From positions 141,163 to 205,162 of the forward strand of contig NZ_GG694010.1 of the NCBI RefSeq assembly GCF_000160695.1: a stretch of 64,000 nucleotides of DNA, read 5' to 3'. Source of the DNA: Centipeda flueggei ATCC 43531. GTDB lineage: Bacteria; Bacillota; Negativicutes; Selenomonadales; Selenomonadaceae. Each line of letters begins with the position of its first letter. Position 1 is the stretch's first letter. This document shows positions 25,721 to 35,058 of the stretch, one piece after another. The translations under genes were made by a program, and so were the position numbers. The notes below the pieces were generated by a model, which was not told where the DNA came from, did not search any database, and saw nothing but the letters and a program-made list of their open reading frames with translations.

Positions 25721-26761
25721 TTATAGTCCTGCGTCCATCAGCCTGCTGCGGAGCTGCCCACATGCCGCCTGAATGTCCGTCCCCATCTCACGGCGCACGG
25801 TTGCGGTGATGTGCCGCTCCTCCAAAACACGCTGAAAGCGGCGCACGGTCCCCTTCGACGGGCGAAGAAGGTTTCGCTCGACGACAGGGTTGATGGGAAT
25901 GAGATTGACGCTTGCAAGCTGTCCGCGCAAAAGTTCCGCAAGCTGCTCTGCTTCACGTATTCCGTCGTTCACATCGCGGATGAGGATATACTCATAGGTC
26001 ACGCGCCTCTTCGTCCGCGCGGCATAGGTCTGTGCCGCGCGCAGTACATCCGCCATAGGATACATGCGGTTAACGGGCATCAACGACGAGCGCAGCTCCT
26101 CTGTCGGCGCATGAAGAGAAATGGAGAGGGAGATGGGCATCCCCTCCTCCGAAAGCCGCAGAATTCCGGGAACAATCCCCGACGTCGAAAGTGTGATGCC
26201 GCGATAGCTGAGTCCGATGGTATCATCTGCATGCAAAAGGCGCAGTGCACCAATGACATTATCATAGTTTTCCAACGGTTCGCCCGAGCCCATGACGACA
26301 ATCGTATCGACGTGCGCCCCCTCCTGCCGCAGGTAATCTGCCATGCCGATCACCTGCGCGGCGATCTCCCCCACGGTCAAATTACGCACAAGCCCGTGCA
26401 GTGTCGATGCACAAAAAGCACACCCCATCCGACATCCTGCCTGCGTCGAGACGCAGACACTGTTGCCGTAGGGATGACGCATGAGCACCGTCTCTGCCGT
26501 CTGCCCATCAGCAAATGCATAGAGGAGCTTGATCGTCGCGCCGTCCGTCGATGTAAGGCGCGCGGCAATCTGCGGCCGTTCGATGGAAAAAAGCGCCGCC
26601 AAACGAACGCGCAGCGTCTTTGGCAGATTGTCCATAATATCAAAAGAAACCGCACCGCGCTGATACATCCATCGGATAACCTGGTCCGCGCGAAAGCGAG
26701 GGATCCCCTCTGCACGAAGGGCATCGGCAAGCTCTGTCTTCGTCCATCCAAAAATATTCAT
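25721..26761 (-). CDS. rlmN: Dual-specificity 23S rRNA/tRNA methyltransferase RlmN
   Basis: A radical-SAM enzyme that makes 2-methyladenosine at 23S rRNA A2503 and tRNA position 37, 346 residues. The cluster motif is CRMGCAFC (CxxxCxxC). The GSGEPLENYDN loop is typical. The C-terminal methyl-carrying cysteine lies in DIQAACGQLR. The start overlaps rsmB by 4 nt (ATGA). Confidence 0.96.
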   Translation of the reverse strand: MNIFGWTKTELADALRAEGIPRFRADQVIRWMYQRGAVSFDIMDNLPKTLRVRLAALFSIERPQIAARLTSTDGATIKLLYAFADGQTAETVLMRHPYGNSVCVSTQAGCRMGCAFCASTLHGLVRNLTVGEIAAQVIGMADYLRQEGAHVDTIVVMGSGEPLENYDNVIGALRLLHADDTIGLSYRGITLSTSGIVPGILRLSEEGMPISLSISLHAPTEELRSSLMPVNRMYPMADVLRAAQTYAARTKRRVTYEYILIRDVNDGIREAEQLAELLRGQLASVNLIPINPVVERNLLRPSKGTVRRFQRVLEERHITATVRREMGTDIQAACGQLRSRLMDAGL

Positions 26762-28107
26762 CGGCGTCTCATACGGGCGATAAAGAAGCCGTCCGGCCCA
26801 CCCGTCTCCGGCATGATTTGTACCATGCGTTCTGCTGTTTTCTGCTCCGGCAAAAACGCCCCCGTTTCCTCAAGGACAAAGTCCTCATGCCCGCGCAAAA
26901 ATGCCTCCACCACGGCGGTATTTTCGCTGCGCTCCATCGTACAGGTACTGTAGACGAGGACGCCGCCCTGCTTCACCGTTCGCGCCGCACTCGCCAGAAT
27001 CGCGAGCTGCAGCGGCGGCAGCGTCTTAACGTCCGATGGAGTTTTGCGCCAGCGAGCATCAGGTTTGCGGCGCAGGACACCGAGCCCCGAGCACGGTGCA
27101 TCCACAAGAACGCGGTCGGCACACACACCATAGTGCGCACCGACCTCACGCGCATCGAGGAGCTGCGTCTCAATGATGGAGATGCCGAGCCGCTCTGCGT
27201 TGCGCATGATACGCCGCAGTTTTTCCTCATGGATGTCAAATGCCCAAATGCGCCCGCGGTTCTCCATCCGCTGAGCGATATGGGTCGTCTTCCCCCCTGG
27301 GGCGGCACAGGCATCGATCACCGTCATGCCGGGCTCTGCCCCAAGGACATGCGCCACAAGCATCGAGCTCTCATCCTGCACCTGCGCCAGCCCCTCGCGC
27401 AGCGGCGCGAGCGCATCGAGCGCACCGTGCGCATGCAGGAGAACGCTCTCGGGGACGCGCAGTGACGCCTCAGCGCGGACTCCTGCCGCCGTCAGCCGCT
27501 CTATAAGGGCAGTGCGGCTCGTGCGCAGTGTATTCGTCCGCAGCGTGAGCGGTGCACTCTCATTGTCGCAGCGGCACAGCGTCTCCGTACGTTCACTGCC
27601 ATAGTCGCGCAGCCACCGCTCCACCATCCACACGGGATGCTGCATCCGCAGCGCAAGCGAGCGTGCATCATGCCCCTGAGGGAGCGCTGCACGCTTCGGC
27701 TCACGCAGGGCGGTACGGAGGACCCCATTGACAAAGGACGCCGCCCCCTTTCCGCCATGTTTCTTCGCCAATTCCACGGCCGTATGGCAGACGGCGGATG
27801 ACGGGATTTTATCCATAAAGAAGATCTGGTAAAAGCCAAGGCGCAGAAGCTCGCGTATGGGCGGCTGCGCCTTTTTGAGATCGGCGACATAGCGGCGAAT
27901 CATATAATCGAGCGTCTCGCCCGCCTTGACCGTGCCATAGACCAGCTCTGTCAGAAAACGGCGGTCGCGCTCCGTCATCTGTGCGATGCGCAGTTCCTCT
28001 GCCAGCGCCACATTAGCATAGGCCCCCTCACTGTGAATACGCAGGAGCACCTGCATGGCCTGCTCGCGTATGCGGTCGATTTTATTCGCATCGTACGGCT
28101 TTGGCAT
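26758..28107 (-). CDS. rsmB: 16S rRNA (cytosine-967-C5)-methyltransferase RsmB
   Basis: An m5C967 methyltransferase of 449 residues. A NusB-like RNA-binding domain forms the first 140 residues (LTELVYGTVKAGETLDYMI). The Rossmann domain has VIDACAAPGGKTTHIAQ, VDAPCSGLG with the first catalytic cysteine, and YSTCTMERSEN with the second. The start follows the DUF116 stop with no gap. It sits in the fmt-rsmB-rlmN translation-maturation group common in Firmicutes. Confidence 0.95.
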   Translation of the reverse strand: MPKPYDANKIDRIREQAMQVLLRIHSEGAYANVALAEELRIAQMTERDRRFLTELVYGTVKAGETLDYMIRRYVADLKKAQPPIRELLRLGFYQIFFMDKIPSSAVCHTAVELAKKHGGKGAASFVNGVLRTALREPKRAALPQGHDARSLALRMQHPVWMVERWLRDYGSERTETLCRCDNESAPLTLRTNTLRTSRTALIERLTAAGVRAEASLRVPESVLLHAHGALDALAPLREGLAQVQDESSMLVAHVLGAEPGMTVIDACAAPGGKTTHIAQRMENRGRIWAFDIHEEKLRRIMRNAERLGISIIETQLLDAREVGAHYGVCADRVLVDAPCSGLGVLRRKPDARWRKTPSDVKTLPPLQLAILASAARTVKQGGVLVYSTCTMERSENTAVVEAFLRGHEDFVLEETGAFLPEQKTAERMVQIMPETGGPDGFFIARMRRR

Positions 28108-28938
28108 CTATACGTCCTTTTTCTTCGATTCGATGATTTCTTCCAGTTGACGGCGCACCTCCGCCATATCCACGCTCGTATTGTAGCAGGGACCGTTCGG
28201 GCGGATGTTGAGCACCCCGACGGCGGGAAGCGGAAAGACATCCTGGATGCCGCTCATCAGATCACGCTCACACGCAATCGCAAGCACAGCCTTCGGCCGC
28301 GTATTGTAGACGATCTGTCGTGCCAGTGTCCCGCCCGTCGCGACAAAGAAGTGAAAGCCCATCTCCTCTGAGAGTGCGACAAGATCGCCGATGTTGCAGC
28401 CGCCGCAGCGCTTGCAGTTGTTCGGATCGCGCGTCACCTTGTGCGGGCAGCTCGCGAGCTGCAGGCAGTGCGGTGTTACGACGAGCAGGCGCTCGGCGGG
28501 CACGCGGATGTGCATGCGGTGAAAGAGCAGATTGCTGACCGCGATAAACGAGCCCTCCAGCCGACGGCGCTTGACGCCAAAAAGAGCGCCCAAGCGCACG
28601 GCAGCAGGAAAGAGCAGATTGATCAGCTCGTAAGTCTGCCGCTTCATCCACGGGAGGTACGGCAGTCCCGCAACGGCAAGCACCATATTGAAGATACCAA
28701 AAAAGGACAGGAATACCGCGCCCGTCAGCAGGGCGCCGATCGCCCACGGCAGAAGCGGCTGGATGCGCTCGAGCCCCGGCACGCCAATGTACCAAATCCC
28801 AAAGAGGAGCACGGCGGCGAGCAGGGTCACGAGCAGGAGCATCCCGATAAAGAGCCGCTTCTTTGGCCGTGAGGGCAGGAGAATCGTCTTCTTCTCCCCC
28901 GCCTTGCCGCCGTTGACCGTCAATGTCTCCGTACTCAT
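28108..28938 (-). CDS. DUF116 family membrane-associated Cys-rich protein
   Basis: A 276-residue protein with two hydrophobic N-terminal helices (about 28-50 and 60-95) and a cytosolic DUF116 domain. That domain holds a cysteine array CLQLASCP...CKRCGGCNIGDL and later CERDLMSGIQ and GPCYNT, which could bind an Fe-S cluster or zinc. DUF116 genes are regularly found between fmt and rsmB in Firmicutes, as here (ATGA overlap with fmt). Function is unknown. Confidence 0.85.
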   Translation of the reverse strand: MSTETLTVNGGKAGEKKTILLPSRPKKRLFIGMLLLVTLLAAVLLFGIWYIGVPGLERIQPLLPWAIGALLTGAVFLSFFGIFNMVLAVAGLPYLPWMKRQTYELINLLFPAAVRLGALFGVKRRRLEGSFIAVSNLLFHRMHIRVPAERLLVVTPHCLQLASCPHKVTRDPNNCKRCGGCNIGDLVALSEEMGFHFFVATGGTLARQIVYNTRPKAVLAIACERDLMSGIQDVFPLPAVGVLNIRPNGPCYNTSVDMAEVRRQLEEIIESKKKDV

Positions 28939-29882
28939 GATGTAAAACGTGCTCCTGCGGTCAGTGCACAGCCGTTCAAAAATTCGGATGCCGCCATCAT
29001 CCGTTTCCCGGGTGCCTGAATCTCCGTCACCTGCACGATCTCATCGCCTGCTGCGACGCGCAGCCCTGCCCGCCGATCTGCCGTGAGAATGGTGCCGTGC
29101 GGCGCATCTGTCCGCTCCCCTGTGAGGGACAGCATACCGATCTTATACAATGCGTCACCCAGATGTGTCTCCGCATAGGGCACAGGGTTCAGCCCGCGCA
29201 CGAGGGCGTCGAGCTCCCGCGCCGTGCGTGACCAGTCGATCTGCGCCGTCTCACGCGTAATGCGCGCAGCATAGGTGCTCTCCCCCGTCTGCGGCGTACG
29301 GATAAGCGTCCCTGCCGCAAGCTGTTCCAGCGTCTCCACGAGGAGTGCCGCCCCTGTCTCCATCAGGGCATCGTGGAGGGTTCCGTACGTTGTATCCGCA
29401 TGGATGGGAACCTCGCGCCGCAGGAGCATATCCCCCGTGTCGAGTCCCGCGTCCATCTGCATGGTCGTAATCCCCGTCACGGCAACACCGTCCATCACCG
29501 CGTGCTGAATCGGTGCAGCACCGCGGTACAGCGGCAGCAGGGATGCGTGCACATTGATGCAGCCATGCACGGGGATATCCAGAATCTCCTGCGTCAGGAT
29601 CTGCCCAAATGCAGCCACCACCGCCACGTCGGGACGGAGGACGCGCAGCTCTTCGGCAAAGGCCGCATCGCGTGCGCGCGCAGGCTGAAGAACGGGAATA
29701 TCATGCGCGAGTGCCCACGCCTTAACCGGAGAGGGGCTGAGTTTCTTCCCGCGCCCGCGCGGGCGATCCGGCTGCGTGACGACAGCGGCGATATCCATGA
29801 GATCGCGCCGCTCTGCCATCGCCGCAAGAATTCCCACGGAAAAATCCGGCGTCCCCATAAAGACGGTACGCATCGGCGTCAT
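28935..29882 (-). CDS. fmt: Methionyl-tRNA formyltransferase
   Basis: It formylates initiator Met-tRNA using 10-formyl-THF, 315 residues. The formyltransferase signature HASLLPLYRGAAPIQHAV and the tight FMGTPDFSV N-terminus are present. The C-terminal tRNA-binding domain begins near 205. It overlaps def by 4 nt, the usual def-fmt pairing. Confidence 0.96.
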   Translation of the reverse strand: MTPMRTVFMGTPDFSVGILAAMAERRDLMDIAAVVTQPDRPRGRGKKLSPSPVKAWALAHDIPVLQPARARDAAFAEELRVLRPDVAVVAAFGQILTQEILDIPVHGCINVHASLLPLYRGAAPIQHAVMDGVAVTGITTMQMDAGLDTGDMLLRREVPIHADTTYGTLHDALMETGAALLVETLEQLAAGTLIRTPQTGESTYAARITRETAQIDWSRTARELDALVRGLNPVPYAETHLGDALYKIGMLSLTGERTDAPHGTILTADRRAGLRVAAGDEIVQVTEIQAPGKRMMAASEFLNGCALTAGARFTS

Positions 29883-30349
29883 TCCTCTTCCTCCTCCTTG
29901 CGCAGGCGCACGGCAATATCGATGAAGAGCCGCCCCTCAAGATGATCGCACTCATGCTGAATACAGCGCGCCAAAAGCCCCTCTGCCGTCAATGTGCGGC
30001 GACGGCTGCGGCGGTCGGTATACTCCACCGTCACGCGCTCCGCGCGCTCCACATCGCCGTAGACCTTTGGCACAGAGAGACACCCCTCCGATTCCGTCAC
30101 GCTGCCCTCGCGCATGGTGATGACAGGATTGACGAGCTCCAAGAGTCCGTGCTCATCCTGCACGTCGATGACAACGATGCGCAGAGACTTCCCCACCTGC
30201 GGCGCAGCAAGGCCCACGCCGTCAGCGGCGTACATCGTTTCCGCCATATCGTCGAGCAGCTGCCGATGCCGCTTCGTGAGGCGTTCGATCGGCTCTGCCG
30301 TCTGTTTCAGGACGGGATCGCCCGCCTTCTTGATGTCAAGTATCGCCAT
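29879..30349 (-). CDS. def: Peptide deformylase
   Basis: A metalloenzyme removing the N-formyl group from new proteins, 156 residues. All three motifs are present: GVGLAAPQVG, EGCLSVP and QHECDHLEG, with the Cys and two His binding iron. I chose ATG 30349 because GAGGA lies 6 nt upstream. An ATG at 30361 overlaps the amidohydrolase stop but would put the ribosome site inside the gene. Confidence 0.95.
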   Translation of the reverse strand: MAILDIKKAGDPVLKQTAEPIERLTKRHRQLLDDMAETMYAADGVGLAAPQVGKSLRIVVIDVQDEHGLLELVNPVITMREGSVTESEGCLSVPKVYGDVERAERVTVEYTDRRSRRRTLTAEGLLARCIQHECDHLEGRLFIDIAVRLRKEEEEE

Positions 30350-30357
30350 AGTATTCC

Positions 30358-31185
30358 TCATGTCAGGTGCAGATGATAGATCCGCACCGCATTCTCATAA
30401 AATACCGCATCCCAATGCTCCTCGGGAATGAGGAGCTTCGTGAATGCAACATAGTCGCCGAAGTTCGCCAGCGGCCAATCTGTGCCGAACATCAGCCGAT
30501 CGTACGCGTTCAGATACGCGAGCCAGCCGCGCAGCTGCTCGATGTAGAAATGCTTCCGCGCACAGAAGCGGTCAAAATCCACAATCTTTCCCTCGAGCAT
30601 CCCCGAGAGATCGGCGGTAACATTCGGGTTTTTCTCCATCACCGCAATGGAATCGATGAAATACGGCTCACCCAGATGGCACATGACGAAATTCACCTGA
30701 CGGAACTTCGTCGCCGCCTCATCCATGACATTCGGATGCGCATACTTCAGCAGTGCCTTCTCCGTCGCTGTCAGTCCCGTATGTACGGCGACGGGCTTTC
30801 CATACCGTGCCGCGAGTTCGTAGACGGGGGCAAGCATATCGTCATAGAGATAGAAATAATTGTAGCCGGGATAGAGCTTGATGCCGACGCAGCGCTCACT
30901 GCGAAGATGCTGCTCGAGTGCAGGAAGGAGCCTATCAATGCGCGCGGCACTCATCTCCGTCTGCCCGCCGTCGCCCGCGATCCCGACACAGTAGTGAAAG
31001 AGATCGGGATAGTTCGGCGCGAGCTCCTCCACGGGGAGATTGCCCATGATAACACCGTGGACAATCCCCGCCGCACGGCAGTCGCGCCGCAGTGCCGTCT
31101 CCGTGTTCTCGTGCCCTGCCGCACGTGCGACGGTATCAAAATACTCCCCTCTGCCAAAGTGCAGATGAGCATCAATGATCTTCAT
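30358..31185 (-). CDS. Amidohydrolase-family (Amidohydro_2) protein
   Basis: A TIM-barrel metal hydrolase or decarboxylase of 275 residues. Metal ligands appear in IIDAHLHFG (HxH), KPVAVHTGLT, VMCHLGEP and FGTDWPL. It belongs to the Amidohydro_2 group, which includes many decarboxylases and lactonases. The substrate is not evident. It is the first gene of the def-fmt series and is divergent from the AT-rich plus-strand pair. Confidence 0.8.
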   Translation of the reverse strand: MKIIDAHLHFGRGEYFDTVARAAGHENTETALRRDCRAAGIVHGVIMGNLPVEELAPNYPDLFHYCVGIAGDGGQTEMSAARIDRLLPALEQHLRSERCVGIKLYPGYNYFYLYDDMLAPVYELAARYGKPVAVHTGLTATEKALLKYAHPNVMDEAATKFRQVNFVMCHLGEPYFIDSIAVMEKNPNVTADLSGMLEGKIVDFDRFCARKHFYIEQLRGWLAYLNAYDRLMFGTDWPLANFGDYVAFTKLLIPEEHWDAVFYENAVRIYHLHLT

Positions 31186-31218
31186 GTATATTCACTTTCT
31201 AAAAATAACTAAGGAATC

Positions 31219-31248
31219 ACTATCCGTTTAGTTTAACATATCCGTCAA
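31219..31248 (-). promoter_or_regulatory. Candidate promoter for the amidohydrolase-def-fmt series
   Basis: TTGACG (31243-31248) and GATAGT (31219-31224) are 18 nt apart, about 35 nt upstream of the amidohydrolase start. The -10 is weak. Confidence 0.35.
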
Positions 31249-31393
31249 TAGTTTTTCTGTAACAAGAGAAACTTATCATGAGAAGGATATGTTTACAATG
31301 AAGTCGAAGTATCCTCTAAAGCATTTGCACCGCTTATCTACTAAATAGCTAAAATAATACTCAAGAATCCCAAACATCAAAAGGAGCACATAA

Positions 31394-31867
31394 ATGAATG
31401 ATTTTGAATTCATATCCAACATACTGAAAAACATAACTTGTTCAGAGGTTGGAAAAGGAGGGTTGACCGTTTGGATTGGTTTTGGAGATAAAATTAAAGT
31501 AAAGGGCAAAGAAAAGCATTTATACTATCTTGTCATTCAATGTGCATGGAGATTCCTGCAAAACAATAAAATCATTTTGGCTTCCGGTGATATGTATAGA
31601 CGCTTCGATGAGACAAAGCCATTTGACATAGGAAATGATGATAACAGTGTGTACGATGAAAAAGTGAACGCACTGAATATGAATTTATCTCGCGGCGTGA
31701 GGGTAACAAAGGTCAACTTTTCCGATACAGGAGATATTACTCTATTGCTCGAAAATGGCATTGTATTTCAGACATTCATTGAGGAATCTGTCAAAGATGA
31801 GTTTTGGCGCCTTATTTCCTTTAAAACAGAGAACTCCAAGCATATTGTCTTTTATGATATAGAGTAA
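31394..31867 (+). CDS. Orphan AT-rich protein, immunity-like
   Basis: A 157-residue acidic protein I do not recognise with certainty. It begins MNDFEFISNILKNITCSEVG, has AAGGAG upstream, no signal peptide and no membrane helix. The block SDTGDITLLLENGIVFQTF followed by DEFWRLISF resembles small beta-rich proteins annotated as immunity proteins of polymorphic toxin systems. Base composition is far more AT-rich than its neighbours and it lies on the opposite strand, so it is probably acquired. No toxin gene is adjacent. Confidence 0.75.
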   Translation: MNDFEFISNILKNITCSEVGKGGLTVWIGFGDKIKVKGKEKHLYYLVIQCAWRFLQNNKIILASGDMYRRFDETKPFDIGNDDNSVYDEKVNALNMNLSRGVRVTKVNFSDTGDITLLLENGIVFQTFIEESVKDEFWRLISFKTENSKHIVFYDIE

Positions 31868-31998
31868 CTTCTCCCTGTACAAAGATACTACAAGTACTAG
31901 AAAATTTGCTCTGTGCCGATAAATCATCCACATAGACCTTGCTATGCGTCGACTCTTCGACAGGAAAAGCTGCACCAAATGATACAGGAGGAGCGTAT

Positions 31999-32562
31999 AT
32001 GTTCAAAATAAATTATACGATAATGGATACGGAAGATGAGATAAAGACTTTTACACCATCTGATTGCTGTATCACTGGACCGTTTGAAATCGTTGTAAAT
32101 GAAAAAGGACATGGGGATTATAGCGAAGACGAGCAAATAAGAAAATGTCCCGTGTTTTTTGAGATCCTTCCATTTTGGTTTGAATACCTGACAACAATTG
32201 TGAAGGAAATCAAAAAACACGGGTATGCTTTATTAAACGAAATCGAGTCATATAATACTTGGATCGAGTTCATCTATAAAGAAAATGATATTGAACTCAG
32301 TATAATAAGAGTTGAAAAATGGAACGAGTGTGGACTTCTTTCTTTTGAACGTATTCTTCCGCCTGAAATCGAATACGGTGAATGGAAAAAAGAGAGAATT
32401 ACCTTTGATGAATTTTCTAATGAGGTGATAAATGCTGCCGACCGTTTTTTGCGTACAATTTACTCTATAAATCCAACGCTGCGAGAAGATTATACCCTTG
32501 GGATGATAGAAAAGAATCTTATAGTGCTCAAAAAACGAAAGATGACTCTGACAAAAAAGTGA
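31999..32562 (+). CDS. Orphan AT-rich protein, immunity-like (second of pair)
   Basis: A 187-residue acidic cytosolic protein of unknown family, starting MFKINYTIMDTEDEIKTFTP, with AGGAGG 7 nt upstream. A start at 31939 was rejected because it lacks a ribosome site. Tryptophan- and glutamate-rich segments (FFEILPFWFEYL, SYNTWIEFIY) and the size fit immunity proteins, but no family assignment is secure. It follows the first orphan gene after about 130 nt on the same strand, with the same AT-rich codon use. Confidence 0.75.
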   Translation: MFKINYTIMDTEDEIKTFTPSDCCITGPFEIVVNEKGHGDYSEDEQIRKCPVFFEILPFWFEYLTTIVKEIKKHGYALLNEIESYNTWIEFIYKENDIELSIIRVEKWNECGLLSFERILPPEIEYGEWKKERITFDEFSNEVINAADRFLRTIYSINPTLREDYTLGMIEKNLIVLKKRKMTLTKK

Positions 32563-32607
32563 TCCCTACTTGATAGGAGTATTTTTACACTCACTGCTTG
32601 TCATACA

Positions 32608-33339
32608 CTAAAGCATATCCATCATCCGATGGGTCTGCGGGATCACACGGACGTTTGCCAGCCGCCGCAGGGCAGTCTCCTGCCATTTGAGCAGCTGTTC
32701 GGACGACGGTTTCATACAGCCGCCGCAGGGGGTCACCGGCTGGAGAATCAACATCGTCTCAGGGGCGGTATCCGCCACGAGCCGAACGGCAGTATCGATT
32801 TCGCTGTCAGGACTCTCTGCCGCAACGACAATCTTGATCCAAGTATCCTTCACCTTTGCGATTTCCAAAAAACGCACGTGCGCATCCCAGACAGGATGCG
32901 CCGTCACGGAGGGCAGCTTGATGTCCATGCTGATGCCCGCCACGCAGTCAATGCACTTCTTCAGTTCTGCATAGAGGGTTCCGTTGGTCTCCAGATAAAT
33001 GGGAAGATGCACATGCGGTGCCAGTGCACGGATGAACGATGCGTGGAGGAGCGGTTCTCCCCCCGTGATGCTGAGTGCCTGATGCGGCACGCCCGCTGCT
33101 GCAAGCGCGACAAGCTCTGCCGCACGCTCCGGCGAAATAGGATTCGGATACGGCACGAGGTGATACGTCCCTGCACCTTCCTCCACGACACAGTTTGGGT
33201 GTGTGCCTGCCTTGCTGTCCGTATCGCAGTAAGTACAGTTCAGATTACACCCCTCAAGTCGCAGAAATACCTGCCGGCAGCCGACATATTTCCCCTCTCC
33301 CTGAATGGAGGAAAAAATCTCAATGATATTTTCGTTCAT
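32608..33339 (-). CDS. queE: 7-carboxy-7-deazaguanine synthase QueE
   Basis: A radical-SAM enzyme converting 6-carboxy-tetrahydropterin to 7-carboxy-7-deazaguanine, 243 residues. The N-terminus EIFSSIQGEGKYVGCRQVF is diagnostic. The 4Fe-4S ligands are CNLNCTYC (CxxxCxxC), and SITGGEPLLH is the SAM-binding stretch. ATG 33339 lies one base after the queD stop with GAGAG upstream. Confidence 0.95.
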   Translation of the reverse strand: MNENIIEIFSSIQGEGKYVGCRQVFLRLEGCNLNCTYCDTDSKAGTHPNCVVEEGAGTYHLVPYPNPISPERAAELVALAAAGVPHQALSITGGEPLLHASFIRALAPHVHLPIYLETNGTLYAELKKCIDCVAGISMDIKLPSVTAHPVWDAHVRFLEIAKVKDTWIKIVVAAESPDSEIDTAVRLVADTAPETMLILQPVTPCGGCMKPSSEQLLKWQETALRRLANVRVIPQTHRMMDML

Positions 33340-33340
33340 A

Positions 33341-33721
33341 TCAGTTTCTCTCATAGGTCACGGACGATTTCGGTGATTCCCACACTGTCAGCGCTGCAAG
33401 ATGTGCAGACGATTCCATAACCTCGGTGCGCGCAGCAAGGCGCTCATAGATGATGCACGCCAGATTCTCCGCCGTTGGATTCACCTCACCGTCAAACGGC
33501 GGAAGCTCATTGATATAACGGTGGTCAAATGCATCCAACACCGCCATCAATGCTGCTTTCGCGGTCTTGAAGTCGATCAGCATGCCGAGACCGTCGAGCT
33601 CCGTCCCGCGAAAGACTGCCTCAACGACCCAGTTGTGTCCATGCAGACGGTCACATTTCCCAGGATATCCGACAACACGGTGTGCTGCTTCAAATGCGCC
33701 CTCAACGCGCAGTGTATACAT
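33341..33721 (-). CDS. queD: 6-carboxy-5,6,7,8-tetrahydropterin synthase QueD
   Basis: The second step of queuosine precursor synthesis, 126 residues. Zinc histidines are in FEAAHRV and RLHGHNW, and the catalytic cysteine is in GKCDRLHGH. It is co-transcribed with queE. With folE2 and queC elsewhere in the window it completes the route from GTP to preQ0. The preQ0 reductase QueF is not in the window. Confidence 0.95.
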   Translation of the reverse strand: MYTLRVEGAFEAAHRVVGYPGKCDRLHGHNWVVEAVFRGTELDGLGMLIDFKTAKAALMAVLDAFDHRYINELPPFDGEVNPTAENLACIIYERLAARTEVMESSAHLAALTVWESPKSSVTYERN

Positions 33722-33741
33722 TCTATTCTCCTTCGTTCGTC

Positions 33742-33770
33742 AAAAGGCTGCCGCACACGTGCAGCAGCCT
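33742..33770 (-). terminator. Terminator after the glycosyltransferase gene
   Basis: On the minus strand AGGCTGCTGCAC pairs with GTGCGGCAGCCT and a TTTT tract follows, just past the glycosyltransferase stop. It is a member of the related hairpin family. Confidence 0.7.
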
Positions 33771-33782
33771 CCCTCGATGCCA

Positions 33783-35057
33783 TTATTTCACATCGCTCAT
33801 CACTTCATCCATGCTCATGGCACGTGTATGCTTCGTATGGCTCCACTCATGCTCATTGCGGTGAATGAATCCAAGGAAAATGATCGGAATCCACGAGTAG
33901 ATGAACACGGGATAAAGAAGCAGATAGAACCATGCCTTCAGCTTGGCACGCACCTTGATAAGGATAATCATGGGCAGGAGATACTGCCCGATCATGATCG
34001 CTGTCATCAGCTGTGACGGCAGAAATTTATAAATGCTTGTGTAGAAGGGCGGAAACGCCAGCTGTACATAACTGATGATGATGAAGAACGTCGAGATCAT
34101 AAGAAAATGCGGCTGCAGGAGATAGATGCAGCCATCCCAGATGCGTATGTCGCGGCGTTTCCATCCCTCGCGGATCATGGTCGGAATGAAGCGATGTGCC
34201 ACGTCAAACTGCCCCTGCGCCCAACGTTTGCGCTGATTCCACGCCTGTTTGAACGTGAGCGGCTTCTCATCGTAGACAATGGCATCGTGCGCCCACGTTG
34301 TCTTAATCCCCTCGGCAAGCAGCTTCATCGTGAACTCCATGTCCTCCGTAAGACAGGTCGCACGCCAGCCGTGCCGTTTCAGCACATCCGTCGTAATGCA
34401 CATGCCCGTCCCGCCGAGGCACGCCGAGAGGCCGATGTTCGTCTTCGCGAGATGTGAGATATGGTCGATGACCCAGAACGCAATCGCAAACGTCCCCGCC
34501 ACCCATGTGTCGTAGGGATTCTTTGCATCCAGGTAGCCCTGAATGACCTTATCTCCTTTGAGAAGGCGATTGTTCATCTCCTTGAGGAAATTCGGATGAA
34601 CGAGGTTGTCCGCATCAAAGATGGCAACTGCATCATACTGCTTGTCCATCGCAAAGAGCTGCTCAAACATCCACTCGAGCGCAAAACCTTTGCTCTTTTT
34701 CGTCGGATGTGTGCGCGTGCAGACAATGGCCCCCTCTCTTTCTGCGATCTCGCCCGTATTGTCCGTGCAGTTGTCGGCGATGACGTAGATATCATACAGT
34801 TCCTTCGGGTAGTCGAGACGGCGCAGATTTGCGATGAGCTGGCCAATGACCGCTGCCTCATTGTGGGCGGCAACGACGACGGCAAAGGTTTTCTCCGGTG
34901 TCAGGATCTTTTTCTCTCCATGCCGCCACAGACAGCAAAAACCAATAAAGAAGAAGTACAGCGTAAAGAGCAGAAGAAGGATCTGCATCGGCACCATGAC
35001 GATATCAAAGATATGCGCCGGCAGATAGGGCGAAAGTGCATGAAGGATCTCTGTCAT
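33783..35057 (-). CDS. Family 2 processive-type membrane glycosyltransferase
   Basis: A 424-residue inner-membrane glycosyltransferase. One N-terminal helix precedes the GT-A catalytic domain (FAVVVAAHNEAAVIG, the DADN metal motif, LTEDMEF, and QRKRW matching the QxxRW of processive synthases). Three to four C-terminal helices follow. It resembles cellulose/poly-GlcNAc synthase-type enzymes, so it may make an exopolysaccharide or modify an envelope glycolipid. It is the third gene after psd and pssA, one base from pssA. The product is unknown. Confidence 0.85.
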   Translation of the reverse strand: MTEILHALSPYLPAHIFDIVMVPMQILLLLFTLYFFFIGFCCLWRHGEKKILTPEKTFAVVVAAHNEAAVIGQLIANLRRLDYPKELYDIYVIADNCTDNTGEIAEREGAIVCTRTHPTKKSKGFALEWMFEQLFAMDKQYDAVAIFDADNLVHPNFLKEMNNRLLKGDKVIQGYLDAKNPYDTWVAGTFAIAFWVIDHISHLAKTNIGLSACLGGTGMCITTDVLKRHGWRATCLTEDMEFTMKLLAEGIKTTWAHDAIVYDEKPLTFKQAWNQRKRWAQGQFDVAHRFIPTMIREGWKRRDIRIWDGCIYLLQPHFLMISTFFIIISYVQLAFPPFYTSIYKFLPSQLMTAIMIGQYLLPMIILIKVRAKLKAWFYLLLYPVFIYSWIPIIFLGFIHRNEHEWSHTKHTRAMSMDEVMSDVK

Positions 35058-35058
35058 A

